This document shows, piece after piece, positions 50,722-58,144 of a stretch of 64,000 nt of DNA. The notes beneath the pieces are model-generated. The model made no database searches. It was not told the origin of the DNA and saw only the letters and a program-made list of their open reading frames with translations. This DNA is from TMED8 sp038125725 (lineage in GTDB: Bacteria; Pseudomonadota; Alphaproteobacteria; Rhodospirillales; Casp-alpha2). Numbering within the stretch: position 1 is the stretch's first letter; each line of letters starts with the position of its first letter. The stretch lies in contig JAYPEK010000003.1 in assembly GCA_038125725.1 (NCBI GenBank), forward strand, positions 91,127 to 155,126, in the 5' to 3' direction. The position numbers and the translations under genes are program-made.

Positions 50722-51125
50722 CAGAACCCCAAGAAGACGCGCCGAAACGCACCCTCGCCGCCATGTGGCTGGGCTGGCGCAAGAAATGTCCGAGCTGCGG
50801 CGAGCGTCCGCTTTACCGCAAATACCTGAAACAGGTGGAGCGCTGCGAGCATTGCGGCGCCGCCTTGGGCGAGATCCGCGCCGACGATTTCCCGCCCTAT
50901 CTCACCATCGTCGTCGTCGGCCATATCATTGTGCCGGCGATCGTGCTGACGGAACGCATCTTCAGGCCCGAGACCTGGGTGCACATGGTCACCTGGTTGC
51001 CGATGACGCTGTTGCTGATGCTGTGGTTCCTGCCGCGCCTCAAGGGCGTCGCCATCGGCATGATGCTGGGGTTGGGGCTCCGGGGCGACGAAAAGCAGGG
51101 CACCGGAGAGCGCGGCGACGACTGA
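50718..51125 (+). CDS. DUF983 family membrane protein
   Basis: 135 residues. A zinc-ribbon-like pair CPSCG and CEHCG (Cys24/27/43/46) precedes two membrane helices (LTIVVVGHIIVPAIVL, MVTWLPMTLLLMLWFLPRL). This is the DUF983 layout, common in Alphaproteobacteria, with no established function. Last gene of the cob operon, in 4-nt overlap with the transporter. Confidence 0.9.
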   Translation: MTEPQEDAPKRTLAAMWLGWRKKCPSCGERPLYRKYLKQVERCEHCGAALGEIRADDFPPYLTIVVVGHIIVPAIVLTERIFRPETWVHMVTWLPMTLLLMLWFLPRLKGVAIGMMLGLGLRGDEKQGTGERGDD

Positions 51126-51131
51126 GCTGGC

Positions 51132-51638
51132 CTATTCCAGCGTTTCGCTGCGATAAATTCCCCAGAACTCCACCCGCCGGAGCCAGCCTTCGCGGCCCTC
51201 GGCGTCGATGCGGCACCAGGCGCCGTCCTGCGGGCATTCCAAAAGCCGGCCGATGACGCCGGGCTCGAGCCTGGCGACGGGCGGGCTCTGGGTGTTCTGG
51301 CGGCTTCGGAGCGTGCGCACCTTGCCGGTCACGATCAGCGTGCGCCGCCCGCCCAGCATGCTCTGGTGCACCCAGCCCTGGGTGCCCTGCCAGTCGCGCA
51401 CCTTGCGCCAGGTGCCGTACTCGGCGATCACCTCCATCGGCAGCGATTGGCGGCGGTAGACCCATTCCACCGGATACTGCACGCCGGGACCGGTGCGCAT
51501 GTTGACCTCGCCGGCGCGCAGGCTGACGAAGCGCGGCAGCGGCAGGCCCGACCCGTTGGTCTGGGCCAGTGCCGCCGGCAGGGTGAACAGTGGTGCCAGC
51601 GCGAGGGCGAGGCCGAATGTCAGGAAGAGTTTGCGCAT
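51132..51638 (-). CDS. Secreted SH3-domain protein
   Basis: ATG 51638 (MRKLFLTFGL) is preferred because the signal peptide begins there (LALALAPLFTLPAALAQ, cleavage near residue 26). The mature 140 residues hold two bacterial SH3-like repeats (LRAGEVNMRTGPGVQYPVEW and LEPGVIGRLLECPQDGAWCR). Such domains bind cell-wall peptides. This gene pattern is widespread in Alphaproteobacteria next to a 2-hydroxyacid dehydrogenase. It converges on the DUF983 gene, 6 nt away. Confidence 0.87.
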   Translation of the reverse strand: MRKLFLTFGLALALAPLFTLPAALAQTNGSGLPLPRFVSLRAGEVNMRTGPGVQYPVEWVYRRQSLPMEVIAEYGTWRKVRDWQGTQGWVHQSMLGGRRTLIVTGKVRTLRSRQNTQSPPVARLEPGVIGRLLECPQDGAWCRIDAEGREGWLRRVEFWGIYRSETLE

Positions 51639-51787
51639 GAAGGGGGGAACGGGTCTCTTTTCGGTGGCTGTTCGCACATACTATACTGCCTCGGTCCGGT
51701 CCAGCCAACGGATGCTGGACAAGCACCGGTGCGATTGCTACGCCTGGGCTGTTCGCGAATAAGAGCTGCAACACGGGAGAGGACTTC
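51639..51787. promoter_or_regulatory. Divergent promoter region, SH3 protein / dehydrogenase
   Basis: 149 nt between two divergent starts. ACGGGAGAGG (51774-51783) is the dehydrogenase ribosome-binding site. A stretch of lower GC around 51672-51690 is the likely promoter area, but no boxes are assigned. Confidence 0.45.
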
Positions 51788-52774
51788 ATGAGCCAACAGC
51801 GGCCCCGCGTGGTGGTCACCCGGAAACTGCCGGATCCCATCGAAACGCGCATGATGGAACTGTTCGACGTGCAGTTGAACCTGGACGACGAACCCATGAC
51901 CAAGGCCGAGATGGTCGAGGCGGTGAAATCCGCCGACGTTCTGGTCTGCACGGTCACCGACCGCGTCGATTCCAGCCTGCTCTCCCAGGCCGGCGAACAG
52001 CTCCGCCTGATCGCCAACTACGGCACCGGCGTCGACCATATCGATCTCGCCTCCGCGCGCCAGCGCGGCATCACCGTCACCAATACCCCCGACGTGCTCA
52101 CCGAGGACACCGCCGACATGACCATGGCGCTGTTGCTTGCCGTGCCGCGCCGCCTGACCGAGGGCGAGCGCCAACTGCGTGCCGGCGACTGGCGCGGCTG
52201 GACGCCGACCGGCATGCTCGGCCACCGCATCTACGGCAAGCGCTTGGGCATCGTCGGCATGGGCCGCATCGGCACCGCCGTGGCGCGCCGGGCGCGTGGG
52301 TTCGGCATTTCCATCCACTACCACAACCGCCACCGGGTGCACGAAGAGACCGAGAAGGAACTGGAGGCCACCTACTGGGAGAGCCTCGACCAGATGCTGG
52401 CGCGCATGGACATGATTTCCGTTAACTGCCCGCACACGCCGGCCACCTATCACCTGCTGTCGGCGAGGCGGCTGAAGCTCCTGCGGCCGCACGCGGTGGT
52501 GGTCAACACGTCACGCGGCGAAGTCATCGACGAGAACGCGCTGACGCGGCTTCTGGTGTCGGGCGATATCTCGGGCGCCGGGCTCGACGTGTTCGAGCAC
52601 GAGCCGGCCGTCAACCCGAAGCTGCTGGCGCTCGACAACGTGGTGCTGTTGCCGCACATGGGCTCCGCCACGCACGAGGGCCGCATCGACATGGGCGAGA
52701 AGGTGCTGATCAACATCAAGACCTTCGTCGACGGCCATGCGCCGCCCGATCGGGTGCTGGGCGACGGGTTCTGA
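51788..52774 (+). CDS. D-2-hydroxyacid dehydrogenase (glyoxylate/hydroxypyruvate reductase-like)
   Basis: 328 residues. NAD(P)-binding GIVGMGRIGTAVA, substrate/NAD segment NYGTGVDHIDL, VVNTSRGEVID with the conserved arginine, catalytic glutamate in DVFEHEP and histidine in LPHMGSATHEGR. Best match to GyaR/GhrB-type D-glycerate dehydrogenases, which reduce glyoxylate and hydroxypyruvate in the cytosol. Followed 7 nt later by a nitroreductase gene. Confidence 0.93.
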   Translation: MSQQRPRVVVTRKLPDPIETRMMELFDVQLNLDDEPMTKAEMVEAVKSADVLVCTVTDRVDSSLLSQAGEQLRLIANYGTGVDHIDLASARQRGITVTNTPDVLTEDTADMTMALLLAVPRRLTEGERQLRAGDWRGWTPTGMLGHRIYGKRLGIVGMGRIGTAVARRARGFGISIHYHNRHRVHEETEKELEATYWESLDQMLARMDMISVNCPHTPATYHLLSARRLKLLRPHAVVVNTSRGEVIDENALTRLLVSGDISGAGLDVFEHEPAVNPKLLALDNVVLLPHMGSATHEGRIDMGEKVLINIKTFVDGHAPPDRVLGDGF

Positions 52775-52781
52775 GCGCGCC

Positions 52782-53621
52782 ATGGGGGGCGAGAACGATC
52801 TGGCCGAACTGCTGCAAGGCCGCTACGGCTTCACGCCCGATGCCGCGGCGCCGCTGAACGCGACGCTCGAGGGCATCCTCAACCACCGCTCCTGCCGCTC
52901 CTACCTGGATAAGGACGTGGACGACGGGCTCTTGAACGTGCTGCTCGCCTGCGCGCAGTCGGCGCCGGCGAAGTCGAACCTGCAGCAGTATTCCATCATC
53001 GTCGTGCGCGATGCCGAGCGCCGCGCCAAGATCGCCGAACTGGTGCCCGGCATGTCGCCCTGGTTCGGGAAGGCGCCGGTATTCCTGGCCTTCCTGGGCG
53101 ACGTGCGGCGCATCCGACGGCTGGCGGAATTGCGCGGCCACGACTATCAGAACAACAACGCCGATACCTTCATGAACGCCTGCGTCGACGCGGCGCTGGC
53201 GATGCAGAATTTCATCGTAGCCGCCGAGAGCGCCGGGCTCGGCACCTGCCCGATCAGCATGATCCGAAACCGCATCGACGAATTCGCCGCGATCGTCCAA
53301 CTGCCGGACGGCGTCTTTCCCATCGCCGGGCTGACGCTGGGCTGGCCGGACTGGGAGGGCATTCGCTCCGTACGCCTGCCGCAAACCATCGTCGTGCACC
53401 GGGAAACCTACGACGATAGCGCGCTGGAAGCCGAGATCGGCCCCTTCGACGACCGCGCCCACGAGCGCAAGCCGATCAAGCCGGGCGGCCAGCGCCACAC
53501 CGACCGCTATGGCGTGTTGGAGAAGTGCACCTGGTCGGAAAACGTCGCGCGCCAGCTCTCGGCGCCGGAACGCGCCGGGTTCACGGCGTTCCTGAAGTCC
53601 AAGGGAATCGAGCTCAAGTAA
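52782..53621 (+). CDS. Nitroreductase family protein (NfsA-like FMN oxidoreductase)
   Basis: ATG 52782 (MGGENDLAELLQ) is chosen as the first start after the dehydrogenase stop; 279 residues. HRSCRSYLD gives the FMN-phosphate arginine, APAKSNLQQYSIIVV the second FMN segment and AAESAGLGTCPISMIRN the third. The long C-terminal region (KPIKPGGQRHTDRY) resembles NfsA-type NAD(P)H:FMN oxidoreductases. Although B12 genes are close, it does not show the BluB pattern. Natural substrate unknown. Confidence 0.88.
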   Translation: MGGENDLAELLQGRYGFTPDAAAPLNATLEGILNHRSCRSYLDKDVDDGLLNVLLACAQSAPAKSNLQQYSIIVVRDAERRAKIAELVPGMSPWFGKAPVFLAFLGDVRRIRRLAELRGHDYQNNNADTFMNACVDAALAMQNFIVAAESAGLGTCPISMIRNRIDEFAAIVQLPDGVFPIAGLTLGWPDWEGIRSVRLPQTIVVHRETYDDSALEAEIGPFDDRAHERKPIKPGGQRHTDRYGVLEKCTWSENVARQLSAPERAGFTAFLKSKGIELK

Positions 53622-53622
53622 T

Positions 53623-54069
53623 TCAGATGAAGATGACGGCGCCGTCCTTGGACGCGTCGGTGAGGAAAGTCACGACCCCGCCTTCGTCGATGGGGATGTC
53701 GTCCCGCAGATCCTCGCGCTCCAACCCGTGCGCGCGCAAGCCCATCTCGCAGACCAGGAAGCGCACGCTCATGGCGGCGCAGGCGTCCAGCAATTCCTCG
53801 AAGGTGGCGACCTTGCGCTCGGCGTAGGCGGCGTCGCGGTCCTCGCCGGTGCCGGGCATGTCGCTCAAGGGCATGTCGGCCCAGCCGGGCCTGCCGTCGG
53901 CGCCCGGTTTCATCAGCGCCTTGCAGGCCAGCATGGTGAAGAACAGCGTCACCGGCCGGCCGATGGCCGCCGCGCCCGACGCCAGCACCAAGGCGTAATG
54001 CACCTTATCGAAGTTGGCGTCGTAGACGACGACGGAAAGCTTGTCGGGGCTGCCGGTCGTGTCAGCCAT
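53623..54069 (-). CDS. DsrE/DsrF-like sulfurtransferase-fold protein
   Basis: ATG 54069 (MADTTGSPDKLSVVVYD) gives 148 residues and overlaps the upstream moeB-like gene by 8 nt. The DsrE-like fold shows in VHYALVLASGAAAIGRPVTLFF and two cysteine-bearing loops (MLACKALMKP, FLVCEMGLRA), positions where DsrE/TusD proteins carry persulfide. It ends 2 nt from the convergent nitroreductase stop. With cysK and moeB upstream, a sulfur-relay role is likely, by inference. Confidence 0.85.
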   Translation of the reverse strand: MADTTGSPDKLSVVVYDANFDKVHYALVLASGAAAIGRPVTLFFTMLACKALMKPGADGRPGWADMPLSDMPGTGEDRDAAYAERKVATFEELLDACAAMSVRFLVCEMGLRAHGLEREDLRDDIPIDEGGVVTFLTDASKDGAVIFI

Positions 54070-54865
54070 GGATCGAGAGGTCCGTGATTTCCGGATGCTC
54101 GCCGCAGAGCGGGCATCCAGGGTCGCGCCCGACCTTGATCTTGCGCACGTCGGCACCGAGCCCGTCGCAAATCAGCAACGATCCCGCCAGGCTGTCGCCG
54201 ATGCCCAAGAGTTCCTTGATCACTTCCGTCGCCTGGAACGAGCCGACCATGCCGCACATGGCGCCCATGACACCGGCTTCGGCGCAGGTCGGCACCTGAC
54301 CCGGCGGCGGCGGTTCGCGGAACAGGCAGCGATAGCAGGGCCCGGCATCCTCGCCGTCCGCGCCGATGAACGGCCGGTAGGTGGCGATCTGCGCGTCGAA
54401 GCGGAGGATCGCCGCCGACACCAGGGTCTTCTTGGCGAAATAGCAGGCGTCGTTGACCAGGAAGCGGGTGGAGAAATTGTCGGAGCCGTCGGCGACAAGG
54501 TCGTAACCGGCGATCAACTCGGCGGCGTTGGATGGGTCGATGCGGAAGGGATGCGCCTCGAAGGTGACGTCGGGATTGATGGCCGCGACGGTTTCGCGCG
54601 CGCTTTCCACCTTCAGCTTTCCCACGTCGGCGGTGTGATGCAGCACCTGGCGTTGCAGGTTGGAGAGATCGACCGTGTCGTGATCGACGACGCCGATGGT
54701 GCCGACGCCGGCGGCGGCGAGATAGAGGATCAGCGGAGAGCCCAGCCCGCCGGCGCCGATCACCAGCACCTTCGAGTTCAGAAGCTTCTCCTGTCCGGTG
54801 CCGCCCACTTCCGGCAGCAGGATGTGGCGGGCGTAACGGTTGATCTGGTCTTCGGTGAAATCCAC
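54062..54865 (-). CDS. moeB: MoeB/ThiF-type adenylyltransferase
   Basis: 267 residues. ATP-binding GAGGLGSP (38-45), the arginine segment NLQRQVLH, DGSDNFSTRF and two zinc CxxC pairs (CYRC, CPLC) define the E1-like family. It adenylates the C-terminal glycine of a small ubiquitin-like sulfur carrier (MoaD or ThiS). A molybdopterin role would suit the five or so Mo enzymes in this window. It is 12 nt downstream of cysK and overlaps the DsrE-like gene. Confidence 0.93.
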   Translation of the reverse strand: MDFTEDQINRYARHILLPEVGGTGQEKLLNSKVLVIGAGGLGSPLILYLAAAGVGTIGVVDHDTVDLSNLQRQVLHHTADVGKLKVESARETVAAINPDVTFEAHPFRIDPSNAAELIAGYDLVADGSDNFSTRFLVNDACYFAKKTLVSAAILRFDAQIATYRPFIGADGEDAGPCYRCLFREPPPPGQVPTCAEAGVMGAMCGMVGSFQATEVIKELLGIGDSLAGSLLICDGLGADVRKIKVGRDPGCPLCGEHPEITDLSIHG

Positions 54866-54877
54866 GTTTTGCGGTCC

Positions 54878-55852
54878 CTATTCAAGCCCCTCGAACAATT
54901 GCGTCGAGAGATAGCGTTCGGCGAAGGAAGGCAGGATCGCGACGATGGTCTTGCCGGCCATCTCGGCGCGTTCGCCCACTTCCAGAGCGGCGGCAAGCGC
55001 CGCGCCCGATGAAATGCCCACCGGCAGCCCCTCCAGCCGCGCCACGCGGCGCGCCATGGTGAAGGAGGACTCGTTGCCGATCTTCAGCGTCTCGTCGATC
55101 AGGCCGGTGTCGAGGATGCTGGGCACGAAACCCGCACCGATGCCCTGGATTTTGTGTGGGCCGGGCGTGCCGCCGGACAGCACCGGGCTGTCTTCGGGCT
55201 CGACGGCGACCACGTGGAGCGCGGGGTTGCGTTCCTTCAGCACCTGGGCGATGCCGGTCAGCGTGCCGCCGGTGCCGACGCCGGAAATCAGCACGTCGAC
55301 CTTTCCGCCTGTGTCGATCCAGATTTCCTCGGCCGTGGTGCGCCGGTGGATGTCCGGATTGGCCGGGTTCTCGAATTGTTGCAGCATCACCGCGCCGGGG
55401 GTCGTGTCGACCAGTTCCTGGGCGCGGGCGATGGCGCCCTGCATGCCCTGTGCCGCCGGGGTCAGTTCGATCTGGGCTCCCAGCAGCATCAGCATCTTGC
55501 GCCGTTCGATGGACATGCTTTCCGGCATGGTCAGCACCAGCCGGTAACCCTTGGCGGCGCAGACGAAGGCCAGCGCGATGCCGGTGTTGCCCGACGTCGG
55601 TTCGACCAGCAGGGGGTTTTCACCGATGCGGCCGTCCATCTCTGCGGCTTCGATCATCGCCAGGCCGATGCGGTCCTTGACCGAGGCCAGCGGGTTGAAG
55701 AACTCGCACTTGCCCAGAATTTCGGCCTCGATTCCTGCCTCGGCCGCGAGCCGGCCAAGGCGCACCAGGGGCGTCGCGCCGATGGTGTCGACGATGCTAT
55801 CGTAAATCCGTCCCCGCGCGCCCTGCGCGGCCAAGGGTTCCGTGTCGTTCAT
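54878..55852 (-). CDS. cysK: Cysteine synthase A
   Basis: ATG 55852 (MNDTEPLAAQG), 8 nt behind GGAGGGG, gives 324 residues; ATG 55870 is an alternative. The PLP lysine is in NPLASVKDRIG, the phosphate loop in PTSGNTGIAL and the C-terminal GISSGAALAAAL is standard. It makes cysteine from O-acetylserine and sulfide in the cytosol. It is preceded, 52 nt away, by an Rrf2 regulator gene with a stem-loop between them, which suggests control by sulfur supply. Confidence 0.96.
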   Translation of the reverse strand: MNDTEPLAAQGARGRIYDSIVDTIGATPLVRLGRLAAEAGIEAEILGKCEFFNPLASVKDRIGLAMIEAAEMDGRIGENPLLVEPTSGNTGIALAFVCAAKGYRLVLTMPESMSIERRKMLMLLGAQIELTPAAQGMQGAIARAQELVDTTPGAVMLQQFENPANPDIHRRTTAEEIWIDTGGKVDVLISGVGTGGTLTGIAQVLKERNPALHVVAVEPEDSPVLSGGTPGPHKIQGIGAGFVPSILDTGLIDETLKIGNESSFTMARRVARLEGLPVGISSGAALAAALEVGERAEMAGKTIVAILPSFAERYLSTQLFEGLE

Positions 55853-55877
55853 GCTCCCGTCCCCTCCCAAGGCAGGT

Positions 55878-55900
55878 GCCGGCGGCTCCCATCCGCCGGC
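55878..55900. other. Stem-loop between rrf2-like gene and cysK
   Basis: GCCGGCGG (55878-55885) pairs perfectly with CCGCCGGC (55893-55900) across a 7-nt loop. No T-run follows, so it is not a full intrinsic terminator. It could moderate read-through or stabilise the cysK mRNA, or be a protein-binding site. Confidence 0.5.
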
Positions 55901-55904
55901 TTGG

Positions 55905-56360
55905 TCAAATGGTGAAATCGAGCGTGCGGTGGCCCTCGCTCTCGACGCCCTCGGCGCGCGCCCGGTCGCAGAGGTCGTCGATGGTGGTGGCGTCGAGACT
56001 CTTCATGATCTCTTCTTGCAGCTCATCCCAAAGCGGCTGCACGACGCGCTGACCGAGTTCCGATTCGGATAGGTTCTTATCGGTGGTTTCGTTGGTCTCC
56101 ACCGAGCGTACCACGCGCGCGATGTCGCCGATGGTGATGCGCCTGCGTTCGCGCGCCAGGCGGTAGCCGCCGCGCGGACCGCGCACGCCGACCAGGATGC
56201 CTTCGCGCACCAATTGCTGCAGCGCCTGCTCCAGATAACGCCGGGGAATGTCCTGGCGCCGAGTGATCTCGCGGCTCTGCACCGGTTTGGCACCGGCGTG
56301 ATAGGCGATGTCGAGGACCGCCTCAATGGCATAGAGCGCTTTTTTCGAAAGTCGAAACAT
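55905..56360 (-). CDS. Rrf2-family transcriptional regulator without Fe-S cysteines
   Basis: ATG 56360 (MFRLSKKALYAIEAVLDIAY), 10 nt after the dut stop, gives 151 residues. Winged-helix Rrf2 features: ITRRQDIPRRYLEQALQQLV and GVRGPRGGYRLAR. The three-cysteine cluster site of IscR/NsrR is missing; a single cysteine sits near 133 (DDLCDR). That makes it closer in logic to CymR, which responds to cysteine synthase and O-acetylserine. The gene directly downstream is cysK, so it probably regulates sulfur assimilation. Confidence 0.88.
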   Translation of the reverse strand: MFRLSKKALYAIEAVLDIAYHAGAKPVQSREITRRQDIPRRYLEQALQQLVREGILVGVRGPRGGYRLARERRRITIGDIARVVRSVETNETTDKNLSESELGQRVVQPLWDELQEEIMKSLDATTIDDLCDRARAEGVESEGHRTLDFTI

Positions 56361-56370
56361 GGCCTCTCCC

Positions 56371-56829
56371 TTAGCCCGTTCCCGTGGAGCCGAAGCCGCC
56401 GGCGCCGCGTTCGCTGTCATCCAGGCTGTCGCGCTCACGCCACGCTGCACGGGTGACCGGCGCCACCACCATCTGCGCGATGCGCATGCCGCGTTCGATG
56501 CGGAACGGTTCCTGGCCGTGGTTGATCAGGATGACGCCGACCTCGCCCCGGTAATCGGCATCGATGGTGCCGGGGCTGTTGAGCGCCGTGACGCCATGCT
56601 TGATGGCGAGGCCGGAGCGCGGCCGCACCTGCGCCTCGTAGCCGGCCGGCAACTGGATGGAGATGCCCGTCGGCACCAGCGCGCGGTGGCCCGGTTCCAG
56701 CACCAGGTCCTCGGCGACGGCGGCCAGCAGGTCGGCGCCGGCGGCGTCGGCCGTGGCGTAATCGGGCAGCGGCAGGTCGCGGCCGTGCTCCAGCCGCACC
56801 AACTCGACGGTGATGGTGCGTTGTTCCAT
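56371..56829 (-). CDS. dut: dUTP diphosphatase
   Basis: 152 residues with the five trimeric dUTPase motifs: ADAAGADLLA, PRSGLAIKHGV, GTIDADYRGEVGVILIN, RIAQMVVAPV and the C-terminal RGAGGFGSTG. It hydrolyses dUTP to dUMP and keeps uracil out of DNA. The start shares TGATG with the coaBC stop, so translation is coupled. Confidence 0.97.
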   Translation of the reverse strand: MEQRTITVELVRLEHGRDLPLPDYATADAAGADLLAAVAEDLVLEPGHRALVPTGISIQLPAGYEAQVRPRSGLAIKHGVTALNSPGTIDADYRGEVGVILINHGQEPFRIERGMRIAQMVVAPVTRAAWRERDSLDDSERGAGGFGSTGTG

Positions 56830-58058
56830 CAGGCGACCTCCGTCCGTGGCGCCAGGGTCTCGGCGATGCGCTGGGCCAGGCGGGTGCCGACCTCCGTCTT
56901 GCTCAGCGCCGGCCAGTCTTCGGCATTGGCGGTGGTGATCAGATGCACGGTGTTGCTGTCGCCGGCGAAGGTGCCGGTCTCGGGCGAGACGTCGTTGGCG
57001 ACGATCCAGTCGCAGCGTTTTCGCGCCAGCTTCGCCTTGGCGTTGTCGATGACGTTCTCGGTCTCGGCGGCGAAACCGACGACCAGGCCGGGACGTTTCG
57101 GGCCGGCGGCGGAAAGGGTCGCCAGGATGTCCGGGTTTTCCGCCAACTCCAACGGCGCCGGCACGGAACCCGGCGTTTTCTTCAACTTCTCCGGCGCTTC
57201 GGCGGCGACGCGCCAATCGCAGACCGCGGCGGCGCAGACGGCGACGTCGGCGGGCAGCGCGCTCTCGCAGGCGGCCAGCATTTCCGCCGCCGATTCCACA
57301 TGCACGGTGCGCAGGCCGGCGGGATCGGAAAGCCGCGTCGGGCCGCTGACCAGCGTTACCTCGGCGCCGAGCGCGGCAAGCGCGGCGGCGATGGCGTGGC
57401 CTTGCTTCCCGGACGAGCGGTTGGCGATGTAGCGCACCGGATCGATGGGCTCGTAGGTGGGGCCCGACGTGACCAGCGCGCGCTTGCCGGCGAGCGGCAG
57501 GTCGCGGGCGAAGAAGGCCTCTACGGCATCGGCGATGTCGGTGGGCTCGCTCATCCGGCCCATGCCGTATTCGCCGCAGGCCATGTCGCCTTCCTCGGGC
57601 CCGATGAAGGTGACGCCGCGCGCGGTGAGCGTGGCGATATTGGCTTGGGTCGCGGCATGTTCCCACATGCGCACGTTCATGGCCGGCGCCGCCATTACCG
57701 GCTTGTCGGTGGCGAGCAGCACGGTGGTCGCCAGGTCGCCGGCCTCGCCGTGCGCCATCTTGGCCAGGATGTTGCCGGTGGCCGGTGCCACCAGCAGCAG
57801 ATCGGCGTCGCGGCTGAGCTGGATATGGCCCATCTCGTGCTCGTCGGTGAGGGAGAACAGTTGGTCGTAGACCTTGTCCTCGCTGACCGCGCCCAAGGCC
57901 AGCGGCGTGACGAACTGCTTCGCCGCCTCGGTCATGACGCAGCGCACGGCGAAGCCGCGCTCGCGCAGGCGGCGCACCAGTTCCGGACACTTGTAAGCGG
58001 CGATGCCGCCGGAGACGATCAGCAGCACTCGTTTGCCATTCAGCACGGTTTTCACCAT
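56829..58058 (-). CDS. coaBC: Bifunctional phosphopantothenoylcysteine decarboxylase / synthase
   Basis: 409 residues. N-terminal CoaC flavoprotein half (VSGGIAAYKCPELVRRL, PAMNVRMWEH, GDMACGEYGMGRM with the catalytic cysteine) and C-terminal CoaB half (LVTSGPTYEPIDPVRYIANR, KLARKRCDWIVANDV). It carries out two steps of coenzyme A synthesis. The coupling with dut is common in bacteria. An 86-nt gap before it may hold its own promoter. Confidence 0.97.
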   Translation of the reverse strand: MVKTVLNGKRVLLIVSGGIAAYKCPELVRRLRERGFAVRCVMTEAAKQFVTPLALGAVSEDKVYDQLFSLTDEHEMGHIQLSRDADLLLVAPATGNILAKMAHGEAGDLATTVLLATDKPVMAAPAMNVRMWEHAATQANIATLTARGVTFIGPEEGDMACGEYGMGRMSEPTDIADAVEAFFARDLPLAGKRALVTSGPTYEPIDPVRYIANRSSGKQGHAIAAALAALGAEVTLVSGPTRLSDPAGLRTVHVESAAEMLAACESALPADVAVCAAAVCDWRVAAEAPEKLKKTPGSVPAPLELAENPDILATLSAAGPKRPGLVVGFAAETENVIDNAKAKLARKRCDWIVANDVSPETGTFAGDSNTVHLITTANAEDWPALSKTEVGTRLAQRIAETLAPRTEVA

Positions 58059-58144
58059 CCAGCCTGGGTAATATTCACAATTTCACGGGAAATTGGTGTG
58101 ATACGTTAGTATTTACAAGAGGTCGACGCAAGCGCCGCGCCCGG

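Noticed and set aside
52782..53621. BluB (dimethylbenzimidazole synthase) because of nearby cob genes
   Set aside because: The N-terminal FMN segments and long C-terminus fit NfsA-like oxidoreductases, and the gene is coupled to a hydroxyacid dehydrogenase, not to the cob operon.
55905..56360. IscR
   Set aside because: The three cysteines that hold the Fe-S cluster are missing, and no isc or suf genes are adjacent.
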